Assembly (NCBI GenBank): GCA_030653035.1
Contig: JAUSAB010000030.1
Coordinates: forward strand, 21,771 to 85,770
Length of the DNA: 64,000 bases
Direction of reading: 5' to 3'
Origin: Desulfocapsaceae bacterium
Lineage (GTDB): Bacteria > Desulfobacterota > Desulfobulbia > Desulfobulbales > Desulfocapsaceae
Of this stretch, positions 1 to 9,840 are shown in pieces. The position numbers and the translations under genes were made by a program. The first letter of the stretch is position 1. Each line of letters begins with the position of its first letter. A model generated the notes under the pieces. It searched no databases. It was not told the origin of the DNA and worked only from the letters and a program-made list of their open reading frames with translations.

Positions 1-1136
1 TCCGCCAGTTCGAACTCCTTACGGTTGAGCTGGATATGCGCCTTCAGCAACAGCGCGGAGACATCTCCAGGATTACGTTCAAGCAGAACGACGATCATAG
101 CCATCGCCTCATCGTAACGCTTTGCGCTGCACTGTTGTTGCACCTCATCAATGCTGAAACAAGGAGCGGGCGACGCCACTGTCGACTCCACACATTCCGG
201 TATCGGTAAAGAAGAGACGACAGGTGTGCTGTAGCACTCGGTGGACACGTGTTCCTGTGCAGCCACTTTCGACACCACATGCCGGGAAAAATCAAAGGGC
301 GATGCTGTTGCCGGAACAAAAGCAGGATGCTGTCCCTTGGAAAAATAGAAAAGCCCATCTTCCTCAACCAGAGGAAGCACGCCGAGATCATTGGCGATAG
401 TTTCAGCAGTCCCAATCATCAGGTAGCCGTTGTCATTCAAGAGGGAGGCCAGATTCTGCTGAATGATGCGCCGCGTCGGCGTATCGAAATAAATCGAGAC
501 GTTACGAAAAAAAATGATATCGCAATCATACAACGCTGCGGGAAATTCGTCGGCGAACAGATTCATTTCGTGGAATTCAACCTGGTTGCGAATCTCGTCC
601 TTGAGACGATAAACCCAGTCATCATGATCGAAGTAGCGTGCCTTGATGTCTTCCGCCACGCCACGAAACGAAAATTCGTTGTAACACCCGGAGCGCGCCT
701 TGGCCAAGGCCTGCGTATCGATGTCGCCTCCGGTGAAGGAGAACAGACTCGACACGTCATCCCCGTATTTCTCGCGCAAGGCCATGACAAGGGAGTAAGG
801 CTCTTCGCCGGTGGAACACCCGGCGCTCAGGATCCGCAGGGGCTGGTTATCTTCGCGTTGCATCAGCAGACGCGGCACCAGACGCTCGGTCAGCAGGCGC
901 AACTGCTCAACCTCGCGGAAGAAATAGGTCTCATTGATGGTGAGCAGATTAACCAGGTCCTGAAACTCGTCACTGCTGCCTTGAAGATGGAGATAATATT
1001 CAGCGCTGTTGCTCAATCTGGTCACGGTGATGCGCTGCGCCAGTACCGTAGCCAGCTTCTCCTCGTCAATCCCTTCGAGAATCAGGCCGCAGCGCTGCTT
1101 GATGAGTTTTTGAAATGGTTCCAGGTCAATGATCAT
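1..1136 (-). CDS. cheR: CheR chemotaxis methyltransferase with C-terminal TPR extension (3' end outside window)
   Basis: S-adenosylmethionine-dependent glutamate methyltransferase acting on chemoreceptors. Translating the minus strand from ATG 1136 gives about 378 residues with no stop before the window edge. An N-terminal helical domain contains TINETYFFRE. The SAM-binding region has ILSAGCSTGEEPYS, followed by DIDTQALAKAR, and the family motif IIFFRNVSIYFD lies near residue 220. After about residue 270 a linker leads into a TPR-like stretch (AMAMIVVLLERNPGDVSALL), the layout of CheR proteins with C-terminal TPRs. The ATG overlaps the cheB stop by 4 bp (ATGA), so the two genes are probably translationally coupled. 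The long plus-strand reading frame over the same DNA is antisense noise. Confidence 0.9.
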   Translation of the reverse strand, partial: MIIDLEPFQKLIKQRCGLILEGIDEEKLATVLAQRITVTRLSNSAEYYLHLQGSSDEFQDLVNLLTINETYFFREVEQLRLLTERLVPRLLMQREDNQPLRILSAGCSTGEEPYSLVMALREKYGDDVSSLFSFTGGDIDTQALAKARSGCYNEFSFRGVAEDIKARYFDHDDWVYRLKDEIRNQVEFHEMNLFADEFPAALYDCDIIFFRNVSIYFDTPTRRIIQQNLASLLNDNGYLMIGTAETIANDLGVLPLVEEDGLFYFSKGQHPAFVPATASPFDFSRHVVSKVAAQEHVSTECYSTPVVSSLPIPECVESTVASPAPCFSIDEVQQQCSAKRYDEAMAMIVVLLERNPGDVSALLLKAHIQLNRKEFELA

Positions 1137-2209
1137 GGCTGACTCGCAACACTGCAGGCAGAGGCCATGACGATCATTTCCCGAGCGATTGCATCGGCAG
1201 GCAGAACCTTTTGGACACTCCCGCTATCAATGGCCACCTTGTTCATGCCAAAAATCACCGAACTGGCTTCATCTTGGGCCAGCGTAGCGCCGCCCGCCTG
1301 GAGGATACTCATGATTCCCTGGGCACCATCGTTGCCCATACCAGTAAGGATGATGCCGATACTCTGATAGCCGTAGACCTCGGCCACGGCGTTGAGCAGG
1401 GCATTGCAGCTGGGGTGATAAATATCCGCCGGCAATTGTTTCCGTAGAGTGATGCGACGAGATGGCGTTACTACGAGGTTGGCCTCCGATGGCGAGATAT
1501 AAACCACCCCCGGCAAGATGAGCTCGCCTTCCTGCGCCAAACGCACGCGCACCTTGCACAAATCGGCCAGCCAGTCGGCCATGCCGCCGGCAAAACCGGC
1601 GGAAATATGCTGCGCGACCAGTATCGGGCAAGGAAAATCAGCAGGAAGCTGGGCCAGAACCATCAAAAGAGCCTGTGGCCCCCCGATGGATGAGGCGATG
1701 GCAAAAATTCGTGAATAACCGACGGACACATTCTCATGTGGCATCAGTAGAGGGGAGTGTGCTGACGGAGAGTGTAGCGCCCTGGAGCTTTCCTTGCCTT
1801 TCAAACGGGAGCGAATGTGGGTAATAACCGGTACCCCGGCCAGCATTTTCACCTTGGCCACGAATTCTGCGGCCGCCTTTGCCTCGTATTCCGGCTTGGC
1901 AATCACCTCCAGCGCCCCGTGTGCAACCGCCTCATAAGCATTATGGGCGTCGGCGACACTACTTACCACCAGAATCGGCACGGCCCTGGTCGCCATGATT
2001 TCCGCAATGGCCTGCATGCCGTTCATCACCGGCATTTCCAGATCCATCGTCACCAGGTTTGGCTTCAACTCGCGCGCCAGCTTAACCGCGTCCCGGCCAT
2101 TGTCTGCTTCGCCGACAATCTCAATATCCTCGTCGTCTTCCAGGAAGGCACGCAACAATCCTCGCGTCAGGCTGCTGTCGTCGACCAAGAGCACTCTGAT
2201 TTTTCCCAT
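1133..2209 (-). CDS. cheB: CheB chemoreceptor glutamate methylesterase/deamidase
   Basis: Response-regulator methylesterase that removes methyl groups from chemoreceptors (358 residues). The N-terminal receiver has the acidic pair in VLLVDDSS, the phospho-acceptor Asp in TMDLEMPVMNG (about residue 56) and the conserved Lys in IAKPE. The C-terminal catalytic domain shows the Ser-His-Asp triad: Ser in AIASSIGGPQ, His in VAQHIS and Asp in TGMGNDG. It lies between a chemoreceptor gene (24 bp upstream) and cheR (4-bp overlap), so receptor, CheB and CheR form one minus-strand unit. This is a second CheB, distinct from the one at 57676; the catalytic motif reads SSIGG here rather than STGG. Confidence 0.93.
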   Translation of the reverse strand: MGKIRVLLVDDSSLTRGLLRAFLEDDEDIEIVGEADNGRDAVKLARELKPNLVTMDLEMPVMNGMQAIAEIMATRAVPILVVSSVADAHNAYEAVAHGALEVIAKPEYEAKAAAEFVAKVKMLAGVPVITHIRSRLKGKESSRALHSPSAHSPLLMPHENVSVGYSRIFAIASSIGGPQALLMVLAQLPADFPCPILVAQHISAGFAGGMADWLADLCKVRVRLAQEGELILPGVVYISPSEANLVVTPSRRITLRKQLPADIYHPSCNALLNAVAEVYGYQSIGIILTGMGNDGAQGIMSILQAGGATLAQDEASSVIFGMNKVAIDSGSVQKVLPADAIAREMIVMASACSVASQP

Positions 2210-2233
2210 GTTGAATTCCAGGAGAAGTACGGC

Positions 2234-3964
2234 TTAGTCTAAATTCTCGGCAAGCTTGAACTGCTGCACCGTTGTACCCAGCTCAGCCGACATGACGGTC
2301 ATATCATGGCTGATCTGGGAGATACGGCCAATGGACTGGGCCGCATGAGAGCTGGCATTCACAATCTCACGCAAGGCCACCACCACCTGGTTGCTGGCTG
2401 TTTTCTGCTGTTGCGTGGAGAGGGAAATCTGTTGGGCAGCACTGGATGTGTGGCTAGCGGCATTAACCAGATCGTCGAGGTTCTGTGCCGTCGAGGTACT
2501 GGCCTCCATGCCGGAGGCAATGATGGAACCACCCTTTTCCGAGGTAATCACCAAACGACTGATGGAATCCTGAATCTCCTGAATCTTGGCCTCGATCTCA
2601 CCGGTGGAATCGGTCACGCTGTCAGCAAGACGGCGGATTTCGCTGGCAACCACACTGAAACGTTTCCCGGCTTCACCGGCGCTTGATGCCTCCAGCGCGG
2701 CGTTGAAGGCAATCAGCTTGGTCTGGTCGGCAATGGTGTTGATAATCTCCATCACCTTGCTGATTTCCTTGGACTTGGCGCCAAGCTCGACGATCTCCTG
2801 CAGGCTGTGCTGGTTATCGCTGCGGATATCTCCCATTCGGACAAGGACAATCTGCATTGCCTCAGAACCGCGTTTGCTGTTTTCCCATGTCTGGTTAGCG
2901 ATGTCGACCACCGACTTGGAATGCTCAGCGATTTGGGTGGAAGAAGCGGACAATTCCTCCATGGTTGAAGTAATTTCTGCCACCGAAGAAGACATCTCCG
3001 AAGAGGTGGCAACCTGGTTTTCCACTGCGCCGGCAATTTCCGTGGCGGCACTGTGCACATTCACGGCATGAGCGTCAATCTTGGAGGCCAGTTCGTGGAG
3101 CTGGCGACGCATTTCACGAGCTGCTTCAGCAAGTTCACCAATTTCGTCTTTTCGTTCTTCAGTGAGATCCTGAGACAGATTACCGGCAGCAATATCCTTA
3201 ACAAAGTGAACAAGACGTAAGATAGGATTGCAGATGTTCCGAATGACATAAAAACTCATGGCACCTGCAATAACCAGAAGCAAAATCAGGTTTACGATCA
3301 GTATTTTATTGGTAATCTCCCGGAAGATTCTGGTGGTTGCCTCCTTTTTTTCGGCGACCGCTGCATCAATGGAATTGATATAGGCACCTGTCCCCACAAT
3401 CCATCCCCAAGGCTCGATTTGTTTGACGTACGAAAGTTTGGGCTGCGCCTCAGCTTCACCATTCTTATTCGGCTTGGGCCATAGATAATCAACATACCCC
3501 TGCCCATCTTTGGCGCAGACCTCGGCAAAGGCCTGAAAGAGGTTCTGTTTTTTGCCCAAGGCACAATTATATGCAGGGTCATCCATTTTTTTCCCATTGA
3601 GATCAGGTTTGATCGGATGCATGATCATGGTGGGGATAGGGCGGGAGGTGTCATTGACCCAAAAATAGCCGATATCATTATCATAATGAAGCTTGGCCAG
3701 CAGGGAAAGCGCCCGTTTTTGCGCCTCGGACTCACTGAGCTGACCGCTTTTGGCAAGTTCAATGTTTGCCAGGATTACACCTTCGGCCACCTCCACCTGA
3801 TTTTTCAAAGAGATCTTGGTCGCCTCAAATTGACTTGACCTGAATGTCTCCAAATCTTTCAGTTCATAGGAGCGCAGCAGCGGATAAGTTGCCAGGGCGG
3901 AAAGCAGTGCAAGCACAGAAAGGGCCGTAACCAGAAGCAAGGTGATTTTCCAACTTAGTCTCAT
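2234..3964 (-). CDS. Methyl-accepting chemotaxis protein with periplasmic single Cache domain
   Basis: Transmembrane chemoreceptor of about 576 residues. TM1 lies near residues 5-26. The periplasmic part carries a Cache-type sensor (sCache_2 style: IGYFWVND, MIMHPIKPDLNGK and WGWIVGTGAYI). TM2 near residue 215 is followed by HAMP and a cytoplasmic signalling hairpin with the tip motif IADQTKLIAFNAALEA. Ligands of this Cache type are commonly small organic acids, but the ligand here is unknown. The start was set at ATG 3964, which has an AGAGGA ribosome site 7 bases upstream and begins directly with the TM helix; an upstream ATG at 4003 would add 13 unlikely residues. It is followed by cheB and cheR and probably feeds that pathway. 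Confidence 0.9.
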   Translation of the reverse strand: MRLSWKITLLLVTALSVLALLSALATYPLLRSYELKDLETFRSSQFEATKISLKNQVEVAEGVILANIELAKSGQLSESEAQKRALSLLAKLHYDNDIGYFWVNDTSRPIPTMIMHPIKPDLNGKKMDDPAYNCALGKKQNLFQAFAEVCAKDGQGYVDYLWPKPNKNGEAEAQPKLSYVKQIEPWGWIVGTGAYINSIDAAVAEKKEATTRIFREITNKILIVNLILLLVIAGAMSFYVIRNICNPILRLVHFVKDIAAGNLSQDLTEERKDEIGELAEAAREMRRQLHELASKIDAHAVNVHSAATEIAGAVENQVATSSEMSSSVAEITSTMEELSASSTQIAEHSKSVVDIANQTWENSKRGSEAMQIVLVRMGDIRSDNQHSLQEIVELGAKSKEISKVMEIINTIADQTKLIAFNAALEASSAGEAGKRFSVVASEIRRLADSVTDSTGEIEAKIQEIQDSISRLVITSEKGGSIIASGMEASTSTAQNLDDLVNAASHTSSAAQQISLSTQQQKTASNQVVVALREIVNASSHAAQSIGRISQISHDMTVMSAELGTTVQQFKLAENLD

Positions 3965-4067
3965 CAGGTTTCCTCTTTTCGTTAAAAAACAAACGATAAC
4001 CACATGACCATGTCATACCTATCACAGCGTATTACTTGTATTACCTTATTGGAAGGGGAAAAAACAA

Positions 4068-4076
4068 GGGGGGGGG
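4068..4076. repeat. Nine-G homopolymer upstream of the chemoreceptor gene
   Basis: A run of nine G on the plus strand (C on the coding strand of the receptor gene) lies about 104 bases upstream of the start at 3964, in the 205-bp gap before darP. Tracts of this length can slip during replication; whether it affects the promoter is unknown. Confidence 0.6.
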
Positions 4077-4169
4077 TAAACAACATGCGTAAATGACCAT
4101 TGCCCCCGCAGGAGTTCATATGACCCTTTATAACGGAACTGCGGGATCGTCCGATTGCCCAACAATCTC

Positions 4170-4739
4170 CTATAGACCTTCCTCCGCAGCCCCAATCCGG
4201 CGATTCATCTCAAACTGATCAATGGCCGCCTTGACCATCCTGAACAGCTCACGATAATACAGTTTATTGTGGCTCTTCACATATTGATAGATAGTCTTAC
4301 GCAGGTCATCTTCATTCAGTCCCTGATATTTTGCCGCTGCCGAACCCAGGATTTCACTCTGCCAGTCAGGCTCCCACTCGATCTGCAGGGAACGGCAATG
4401 CTGGTAGTCTTCCATGGCCTCATTGATCAAGATATCACGCAGATGCTCCGCCTCGTGGAGCTGATTTTTTTCTTTGAGGTGGGAACCTTTTCGTTTGTTC
4501 AAAAAATCGTAGATGGCATCAAGCTCCAGACCTTGGCGCAGGATTTTGGAGAGATGCTTCACCTGTCGTTTACGCGCGCCGCCACTCAGTCCCCGAATCG
4601 CCTTGATCTCTTCCCGGACACCACTCTCCTCGGGAAGTTTCTTCAGGTCTTTATCGGTGAGCGCTGCCAGCTCTTCCGCCACGTCCTCTATTCGTTTGAA
4701 TCTCCGCTTCTGTTCGGATCTGCTGATTGTCTCATCCAT
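4170..4739 (-). CDS. darP: DarP/YjgA family ribosome-associated protein (DUF615)
   Basis: Small basic helical protein of 189 residues in the YjgA (DUF615) family. In Escherichia coli this family associates with late 50S assembly intermediates. The diagnostic N-terminal half is present: SRSEQKRRFKRIEDVAEELA, then LKKLPEESGVREEIKAI and a basic GGARKRQVKHLSKILRQ helix. Length is close to the E. coli protein (183 residues). The gene sits alone between the chemoreceptor and the PPC-domain gene and has no strong ribosome site in front of ATG 4739. Confidence 0.85.
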   Translation of the reverse strand: MDETISRSEQKRRFKRIEDVAEELAALTDKDLKKLPEESGVREEIKAIRGLSGGARKRQVKHLSKILRQGLELDAIYDFLNKRKGSHLKEKNQLHEAEHLRDILINEAMEDYQHCRSLQIEWEPDWQSEILGSAAAKYQGLNEDDLRKTIYQYVKSHNKLYYRELFRMVKAAIDQFEMNRRIGAAEEGL

Positions 4740-4826
4740 AACACATGGTCTCGTTGTTAATATAAAAAATGCTGTTACCCTATTTATCTACATCCTATGA
4801 ACAATACCATAAAAAGAGCTAATCAC

Positions 4827-5267
4827 CTATCTCCCAAATGTAAGACGGTTAAATCCACCTTCAGCAAAATAAGGACGGGTGGCATCCAGACCCTGCAATT
4901 CAAAGATAATAACCTCAAGGATAAGATAAACCTTGGTATTTTTGCGGATACAAGCCGTCATGGTCTCGCCATGGTGACCCATAGCCGCATGAAGATGGAT
5001 GCGCGGCTCGTCTGCTTCCCAGTACACCGAACCGCTGCCCACCACCTCACGAGCCCCGTCAACCTCGGCCCATACCGGATCCGGCGGCATGGTCGGCTCC
5101 TTCGGACCGGTCACAACACCGGCCTGCCGCATACCGCCCAGAATCTGAAACCAGCACGCGCGCAGGTTTTCCTTCCGGACCAACTCTTTTAATCCCTCCA
5201 GCAGATCATCGCCCTGATCAAATCGTGCTAACACCACCCGCCCAAGAGTTCCTGTCTTGTATTCCAT
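4827..5267 (-). CDS. PPC/DUF296 domain protein
   Basis: 146-residue protein made of a single PPC (DUF296) domain, the fold found as a trimer in bacteria and attached to AT-hooks in plants. Visible family features are the N-terminal VVLARFDQGDDLLEGL strand-helix, WFQILGGMRQAGVV, and the metal-site-like HLHAAMGHHG motif near residue 95, followed by ILEVIIFEL. The start was chosen at ATG 5267 because it has a clear AAGGAGAAAAA ribosome site; the frame is open upstream but lacks family similarity. The biochemical function in bacteria is not established. It lies 40 bp downstream of recD2 on the same strand and may be co-transcribed. Confidence 0.85.
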   Translation of the reverse strand: MEYKTGTLGRVVLARFDQGDDLLEGLKELVRKENLRACWFQILGGMRQAGVVTGPKEPTMPPDPVWAEVDGAREVVGSGSVYWEADEPRIHLHAAMGHHGETMTACIRKNTKVYLILEVIIFELQGLDATRPYFAEGGFNRLTFGR

Positions 5268-5307
5268 TTTTTCTCCTTGCCCTCTTTTTATCTTTCTGTC
5301 CCCTGTT

Positions 5308-7776
5308 TCAGTCGCGCAGTAAAACAGCCAGCGCCGTCTGTCTCTTTGCCGTATCCACATTCCTGACCGCCATGGAAAAGGCCTGTCTTGTTCCCACAAA
5401 AACAGCCAGTTTTCTGGCCCTTGTTAAGCCGGTATAAATAAGATTGCGGAAAAGCATCTTAAAATGCTGGCTGACAATGGGGATAATCACACAATCAAAC
5501 TCACTGCCCTGTGACTTGTGGATGGTAATGGCATAAGCCAGATCCAGCTCACTGATCTCATCTTTCTGATATTCAACTTCACGGCCTCCCACCAGAAAAC
5601 GGACTACACAGGTCAGATCAACCGCGTTCACCCGGATGATCTGGCCGATGTCCCCGTTGTAGACCCCAAGATCATAGTTGTTCCGACGATGGATAACCCG
5701 GTCTCCCACCCTGATGATCCGCTCACCGAGAACCAGTTGCCCCTTACTCTCCTCACCGGGATTGACTGTTTGTTGTAAAGTGCGATTGAGCGTGGCCGTG
5801 CCCAGACTCCCTCTTATCATGGGCGAGAGCACCTGGATCTCACACTCTTTGCCAAAATATTTGGGGATCCATTCGGTATAAAGCCTGACGATCACCTCCT
5901 GAGCGGTCAATCCGTAATAAAGAGATGACCAGGGATGCACCTTTTTCAACACCGCCCGCAGTTCATCGGCGCTGTTTTCCGCGGTCTGGAGCAGGCCAAA
6001 ATTCACATGGCTGTAAGCATCCGGCAGCTCAAGATCGCCCCTCTTTTTTTGAAATGACAGTTCCTCGTCAATTCCCGTAAAAAGATGTTCCTCGCCGAAA
6101 TGGGCCTCCACATCCTGAGCCGACAACTTGAAATGGTCCCGTACCCTGGCAATAACCCGAAGCTGTTCTTTGGTGGCCTCATTGGAATCAAGGAACAGGC
6201 AGTCAGCCTTTTCACTCCATAGGCCAGGCTGTTTAAAAGGTGAGGGGACCTGGGGCACAACGCCTACATTGATGGCATGGGCATAGCGGATGATGGAAGA
6301 TTCACCGGCCTGCCGGAACACCTTGTTGAGGGTAAAGAGAGGAACAACCCCGGAAGCGATCAAATCCGCCAGCACATTTCCCGCCCCCACCGATGGCAAC
6401 TGGTCAGCGTCTCCAATCAAAACAAGCCGCGCACCCTCAGGAATAGCGGCAAGCAAGGCCGCGGCCAGACTGATATCAAGCATGGAACACTCATCGACGA
6501 TAAGACAATCAAGCGCTAAAGGCTGTTCCCGATTACGCTTGAAACCGCCGCCCTGATACTCCAACAAACGATGAATGGTCCTGGCCTCATCACCAATCAC
6601 CTCCCCCATGCGCTGAGCCGCACGGCCAGTGGGAGCGGCCAGGGTCACCTCTAGCCCCATGGACTGCAACAACTTGACCAGGGTTCTTGTGGTCGTGGTC
6701 TTGCCGCAACCCGGCCCTCCGGTCAGAATCGCACAACGGCAGGAGGCAATTCCGGCAACAGCATCATATTGCTCGGGGCTCAATTGCAAATTCTGGGTTG
6801 CACTGTAGGTCTGCAGCCATTGCTCCACCTTTTTTTCATCAATAGCCAGAGGAACACACAGTTGCCGCAACCATTCAGCGCAATTCTGTTCATCATAATA
6901 AAGGGTCTTGGAATAATAACAAGGGACTGCGGCAACGCCATCCATTTCCAGGAAACGAGTCTTCAATAGATTATCCCGCTCCATAGCGCCAAGATAGGAC
7001 TCCAGCCGACCGGTCAGATCCATCGCCAAGAGTTCCCTGATCTGGGCCAGGATCTGGCCGCTGGTTAGAAAGCAATGGCCCTGCTCCCGGGAAGCCGCCA
7101 GGATATGACGGATGGCGGCCATAATCCTGAGCTCTGAGTCAAGGGGAATACCGAGTGAGAGGGTAACCTTGTCGGCCGAAAAGAAACCGATACCGTAAAA
7201 GTCATCCGCCAACCGGTAGGGATTCTCGCGAACGAGGGCTACAGCCTGGTCCCCATACTTCTTGTAGATACGGACGGCAAAGAGCGTAGAGATACCATGC
7301 CCCTGCAGAAAGAGCATCACCTCACGTACCGCGCGATGCTCTTCCCAGGCCATCTTGATTCCGGCAAGTTTTTTGTGGGCAATACCCGGCACCAAGAGCA
7401 GATCCTCAATTCGGTCTTCAAAGACATCAAGGGTAGTCTTACCAAAATAGCTGACAATCTTGCGGGCGGTCTTGGGCCCCACCCCGTTAATGAGACCGGA
7501 GCCAAGATACTTTTCCAAGCCAGCCGCAGTCGCCGGTTTCTGTTCATCGGCGCGCACTGCCTTAAACTGTCTGCCATAGGTAGAATGGGTGCCCCAGGAA
7601 CCAAAGAATTTCATGGTCGCCCCGGCAAAAACACGGGTCTGGTGCACGGTCACAGTCACAGCCTCATGTTCGTTGAAACACTTCACTCGCAACACCGACC
7701 AACCCGATTCGGTATTATGATAGGTGACCCGCTCGACAATCCCCTGGATCTGTTCTTCGATAAAACCTTTTTGCAT
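5308..7776 (-). CDS. recD2: RecD2-type ATP-dependent 5'-3' DNA helicase
   Basis: Superfamily 1B helicase of 822 residues, of the RecD2 type that works without RecBC. The N-terminal region has the OB-like start and helix-hairpin-helix repeats (LINGVGPKTARKIVSYFG and LLLVPGIAHKKLAGI). The motor has Walker A GGPGCGKTTTTRTL (about residue 350), VDECSMLD, GDADQLPSVGAGNVL, and the C-terminal UvrD_C_2 motif AYAITIHKSQGSEFD. The protein is about 80-90 residues longer than typical RecD2; the extra material lies between the GDADQLPS block and the IQVLSPM block and contains LSAQDVEAHFGEEHLF and SADELRAVLKKVHPW. It probably acts in recombination or replication repair. No strong ribosome site precedes ATG 7776. 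Confidence 0.92.
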   Translation of the reverse strand: MQKGFIEEQIQGIVERVTYHNTESGWSVLRVKCFNEHEAVTVTVHQTRVFAGATMKFFGSWGTHSTYGRQFKAVRADEQKPATAAGLEKYLGSGLINGVGPKTARKIVSYFGKTTLDVFEDRIEDLLLVPGIAHKKLAGIKMAWEEHRAVREVMLFLQGHGISTLFAVRIYKKYGDQAVALVRENPYRLADDFYGIGFFSADKVTLSLGIPLDSELRIMAAIRHILAASREQGHCFLTSGQILAQIRELLAMDLTGRLESYLGAMERDNLLKTRFLEMDGVAAVPCYYSKTLYYDEQNCAEWLRQLCVPLAIDEKKVEQWLQTYSATQNLQLSPEQYDAVAGIASCRCAILTGGPGCGKTTTTRTLVKLLQSMGLEVTLAAPTGRAAQRMGEVIGDEARTIHRLLEYQGGGFKRNREQPLALDCLIVDECSMLDISLAAALLAAIPEGARLVLIGDADQLPSVGAGNVLADLIASGVVPLFTLNKVFRQAGESSIIRYAHAINVGVVPQVPSPFKQPGLWSEKADCLFLDSNEATKEQLRVIARVRDHFKLSAQDVEAHFGEEHLFTGIDEELSFQKKRGDLELPDAYSHVNFGLLQTAENSADELRAVLKKVHPWSSLYYGLTAQEVIVRLYTEWIPKYFGKECEIQVLSPMIRGSLGTATLNRTLQQTVNPGEESKGQLVLGERIIRVGDRVIHRRNNYDLGVYNGDIGQIIRVNAVDLTCVVRFLVGGREVEYQKDEISELDLAYAITIHKSQGSEFDCVIIPIVSQHFKMLFRNLIYTGLTRARKLAVFVGTRQAFSMAVRNVDTAKRQTALAVLLRD

Positions 7777-7875
7777 GAGCCCGTTTTAATTTTAACCAAA
7801 AAAATGCATTTTTATTTTTCAACCAATACTGTGACTGGGGTTTAATTTGCGCTTAGTGCGGCTGCTGTTTCTTCC

Positions 7876-8120
7876 GATCAAAGTCTGGATGGAAAGCTGT
7901 TTGTGGAATTCATAGCCCTATATATCTTTCCTATCTTAAAAAAAAGATGCAGGAGAAAAATCTTTTCAAGAGGTACACCATGCTGGAACTTCTTGATAAA
8001 TTTGACATCATTGAATGCTTCGAGCAGCCGGGGCATATTCTGCGCGTAAGTGAAGTAACAAAGCGGCAAGTCGAACTTTACGAGGCGATGGAGATCGCAC
8101 CATCGACCTCGTTACATTAA
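7876..8120 (+). pseudogene. C-terminal remnant of an IS1634-type (IS4 superfamily) transposase
   Basis: Two overlapping plus-strand frames give a decayed transposase tail. One frame reads DQSLDGKLFVEFIALYI up to about 7925; after a frameshift another reads YLKKKMQEKNLFKRYTMLEL, then DIIECFEQPGHILRVSEVTK, and ends at TAA 8118-8120. The DGKLFVEFIAL helix and the ECF-QPG tail match the C-terminus of IS1634-like DDE transposases as I know them. There is no start, no catalytic core and no terminal repeat nearby, so this is a relic. It fills most of the 481-bp gap between recD2 and the next chemoreceptor; the remaining 8121-8257 shows nothing recognisable. Confidence 0.6.
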
Positions 8121-8257
8121 GGGCGGGAATGCAGGATAAAAGAGATAATTTTATATGTAGTGACTCAGACTCTATGTACAGCATGAAAACGCGGTAGGAT
8201 AGATAGGGCCTGATCACTGTACTAATGTAACGACGATTTGCCTGTGACCAGAACTGT

Positions 8258-9700
8258 TTACGACATATAGAGCTCATCCAGCAGCCTGAAAAGTTCTTTC
8301 CTCGCTTTTTCAAAATCACGCATCTTGGCCTGAGCAGCCTCTGGTTTGTTCTGGTTAAAAAGGCTGACGATTTCTTTGGCACTGGCGTGAACGTTTTTAT
8401 GCGGGGTTGCGAGTTCCTTGAAGAGCGGACTGGAGGTAAAGCTTTCCTTGGTGGTGTCGTACCATTTACCAAAGGCGCAGTTATGATGATCGGTCACATG
8501 GTCAGCATGCATCTTTTTACGACCTTCAAGCACTGCCTCAAGCTGAATCTTCCAGTTGAGATGAGCTGTTTTTATCACGCCGATGTTAAATATTGGTGGA
8601 TCGATATCAATATGACTGATCGAATCGCTCATCAATTTACTCAGATTATTGAGTTCACGGGCATATTCTTTCACTTCTAAGCAGCGATTGGTGATCTGAT
8701 CAGTGGTGTCGCGTACCGTGGTGATATTTTTTGTTACCTCTTGATTAACTGACGATGCCTGTGAAATATTTCCACTAATTTCCTGCATACCTGAAGAAGC
8801 TTGAGATATATTAATGGAAATCTCACTGCTGGCAGTGGCCTGCTGTTGTACGGAAGCAGCGATAGTCTCCACCAATTCACTCATCGCTGTAATCGTTTTA
8901 GTAATGTTGTTGATAACACCAACAGCCTGCATGGTTGCTTGTTGAATCCCCTCAATCTGCTGAGAGATATCCTGAGTTGAATCCCTGGTCTGCTTGGCAA
9001 GGACTTTGATTTCATTGGCTACTACGGCAAAACCTTTGCCGGCCTCGCCCGCCCGTGCTGCTTCAATAGTTGCATTTAAGGCCAACAGGTTGGTCTGTTC
9101 GGAAATCTCGGTGATAGTGTCAGTGACTTTATTTATTTCCTTAGCCGCTCTACCAAGATCACCGACACTAATAGATGCTTTCTCTGCTTCAGTAACTGCT
9201 TCTGCGACGATAATGCGGGCCTTGTCAGAGTTACTGGCAATTTCGTTAATTGTAGCTGTCATCTCTTCCGTGGCGGCAGCGACCATGGACACATTAGTGT
9301 TGGACTGCTCCATTGCGGCAGCTACAGCATTCATATTCGAACTCATTTCTTCGGCAGCCACAGCTACTGTGTTAGTTAAAGTATACAAGTTTTTAGCGTC
9401 ATTGCTTAATTCAGTAGAGGCTGCATTCATTGCCTCTGAGGTCGCTTCCAGAGTAGATGTGTTTCCTCGTATCAACCTGAAAGTATTAGACCAATTACAA
9501 CATAACTGTTTGAGTACTGACCCGAGGATATGATGCTTTTTGTCTGCTGGTAGGATTGCCTGGGCTAATTTACCATTGGCAATTGCTTCGGCATTTTTGG
9601 TGACTGTGGAAATTTGTTTGGTTACGCGGGTTGTGTTAAAGAATGAAACTACTCCAAAAAGAGCCCCCAAAAGTCCAAAACTTATAAGTATAGCTTGCAA
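8258..9700 (-). CDS. Chemoreceptor with C-terminal CZB zinc-binding domain and no periplasmic sensor
   Basis: 480-residue methyl-accepting protein. A single TM helix (residues 2-20) leads directly into a HAMP-like region ([16 protein letters not shown]) and the signalling hairpin with tip motif [17 protein letters not shown]. Residues about 375-480 form a chemoreceptor zinc-binding domain with the ligand pattern His (IKTAHLNW), HHNCAFGKW and His (PHKNVHASA). CZB domains sense oxidants or zinc in the cytoplasm. The start is TTG 9700: an in-frame TGA lies just upstream and GAGGTGA sits 5 bases before the TTG. The absence of any ligand-binding domain suggests cytoplasmic sensing through CZB only. 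It is transcribed alone. Confidence 0.88.
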   Translation of the reverse strand: MQAILISFGLLGALFGVVSFFNTTRVTKQISTVTKNAEAIANGKLAQAILPADKKHHILGSVLKQLCCNWSNTFRLIRGNTSTLEATSEAMNAASTELSNDAKNLYTLTNTVAVAAEEMSSNMNAVAAAMEQSNTNVSMVAAATEEMTATINEIASNSDKARIIVAEAVTEAEKASISVGDLGRAAKEINKVTDTITEISEQTNLLALNATIEAARAGEAGKGFAVVANEIKVLAKQTRDSTQDISQQIEGIQQATMQAVGVINNITKTITAMSELVETIAASVQQQATASSEISINISQASSGMQEISGNISQASSVNQEVTKNITTVRDTTDQITNRCLEVKEYARELNNLSKLMSDSISHIDIDPPIFNIGVIKTAHLNWKIQLEAVLEGRKKMHADHVTDHHNCAFGKWYDTTKESFTSSPLFKELATPHKNVHASAKEIVSLFNQNKPEAAQAKMRDFEKARKELFRLLDELYMS

Positions 9701-9840
9701 AGGTTCACCTCAATAAATAAATGGATTAATTCATGCAGATATTTTTCTATTGACTTTACTCAAATGAACGAGATGTTCCCAATTTGAAAAATGCTGGCGG
9801 TGCTATTAATAGCTTTTCAGGATTTTTCTGCCCCTCCCAT

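Noticed and set aside
249..1142. Long plus-strand open frame of 297 codons over the start of the window
   Set aside because: It is antisense to cheR; the minus strand gives clear CheR motifs and a 4-bp overlap with cheB.
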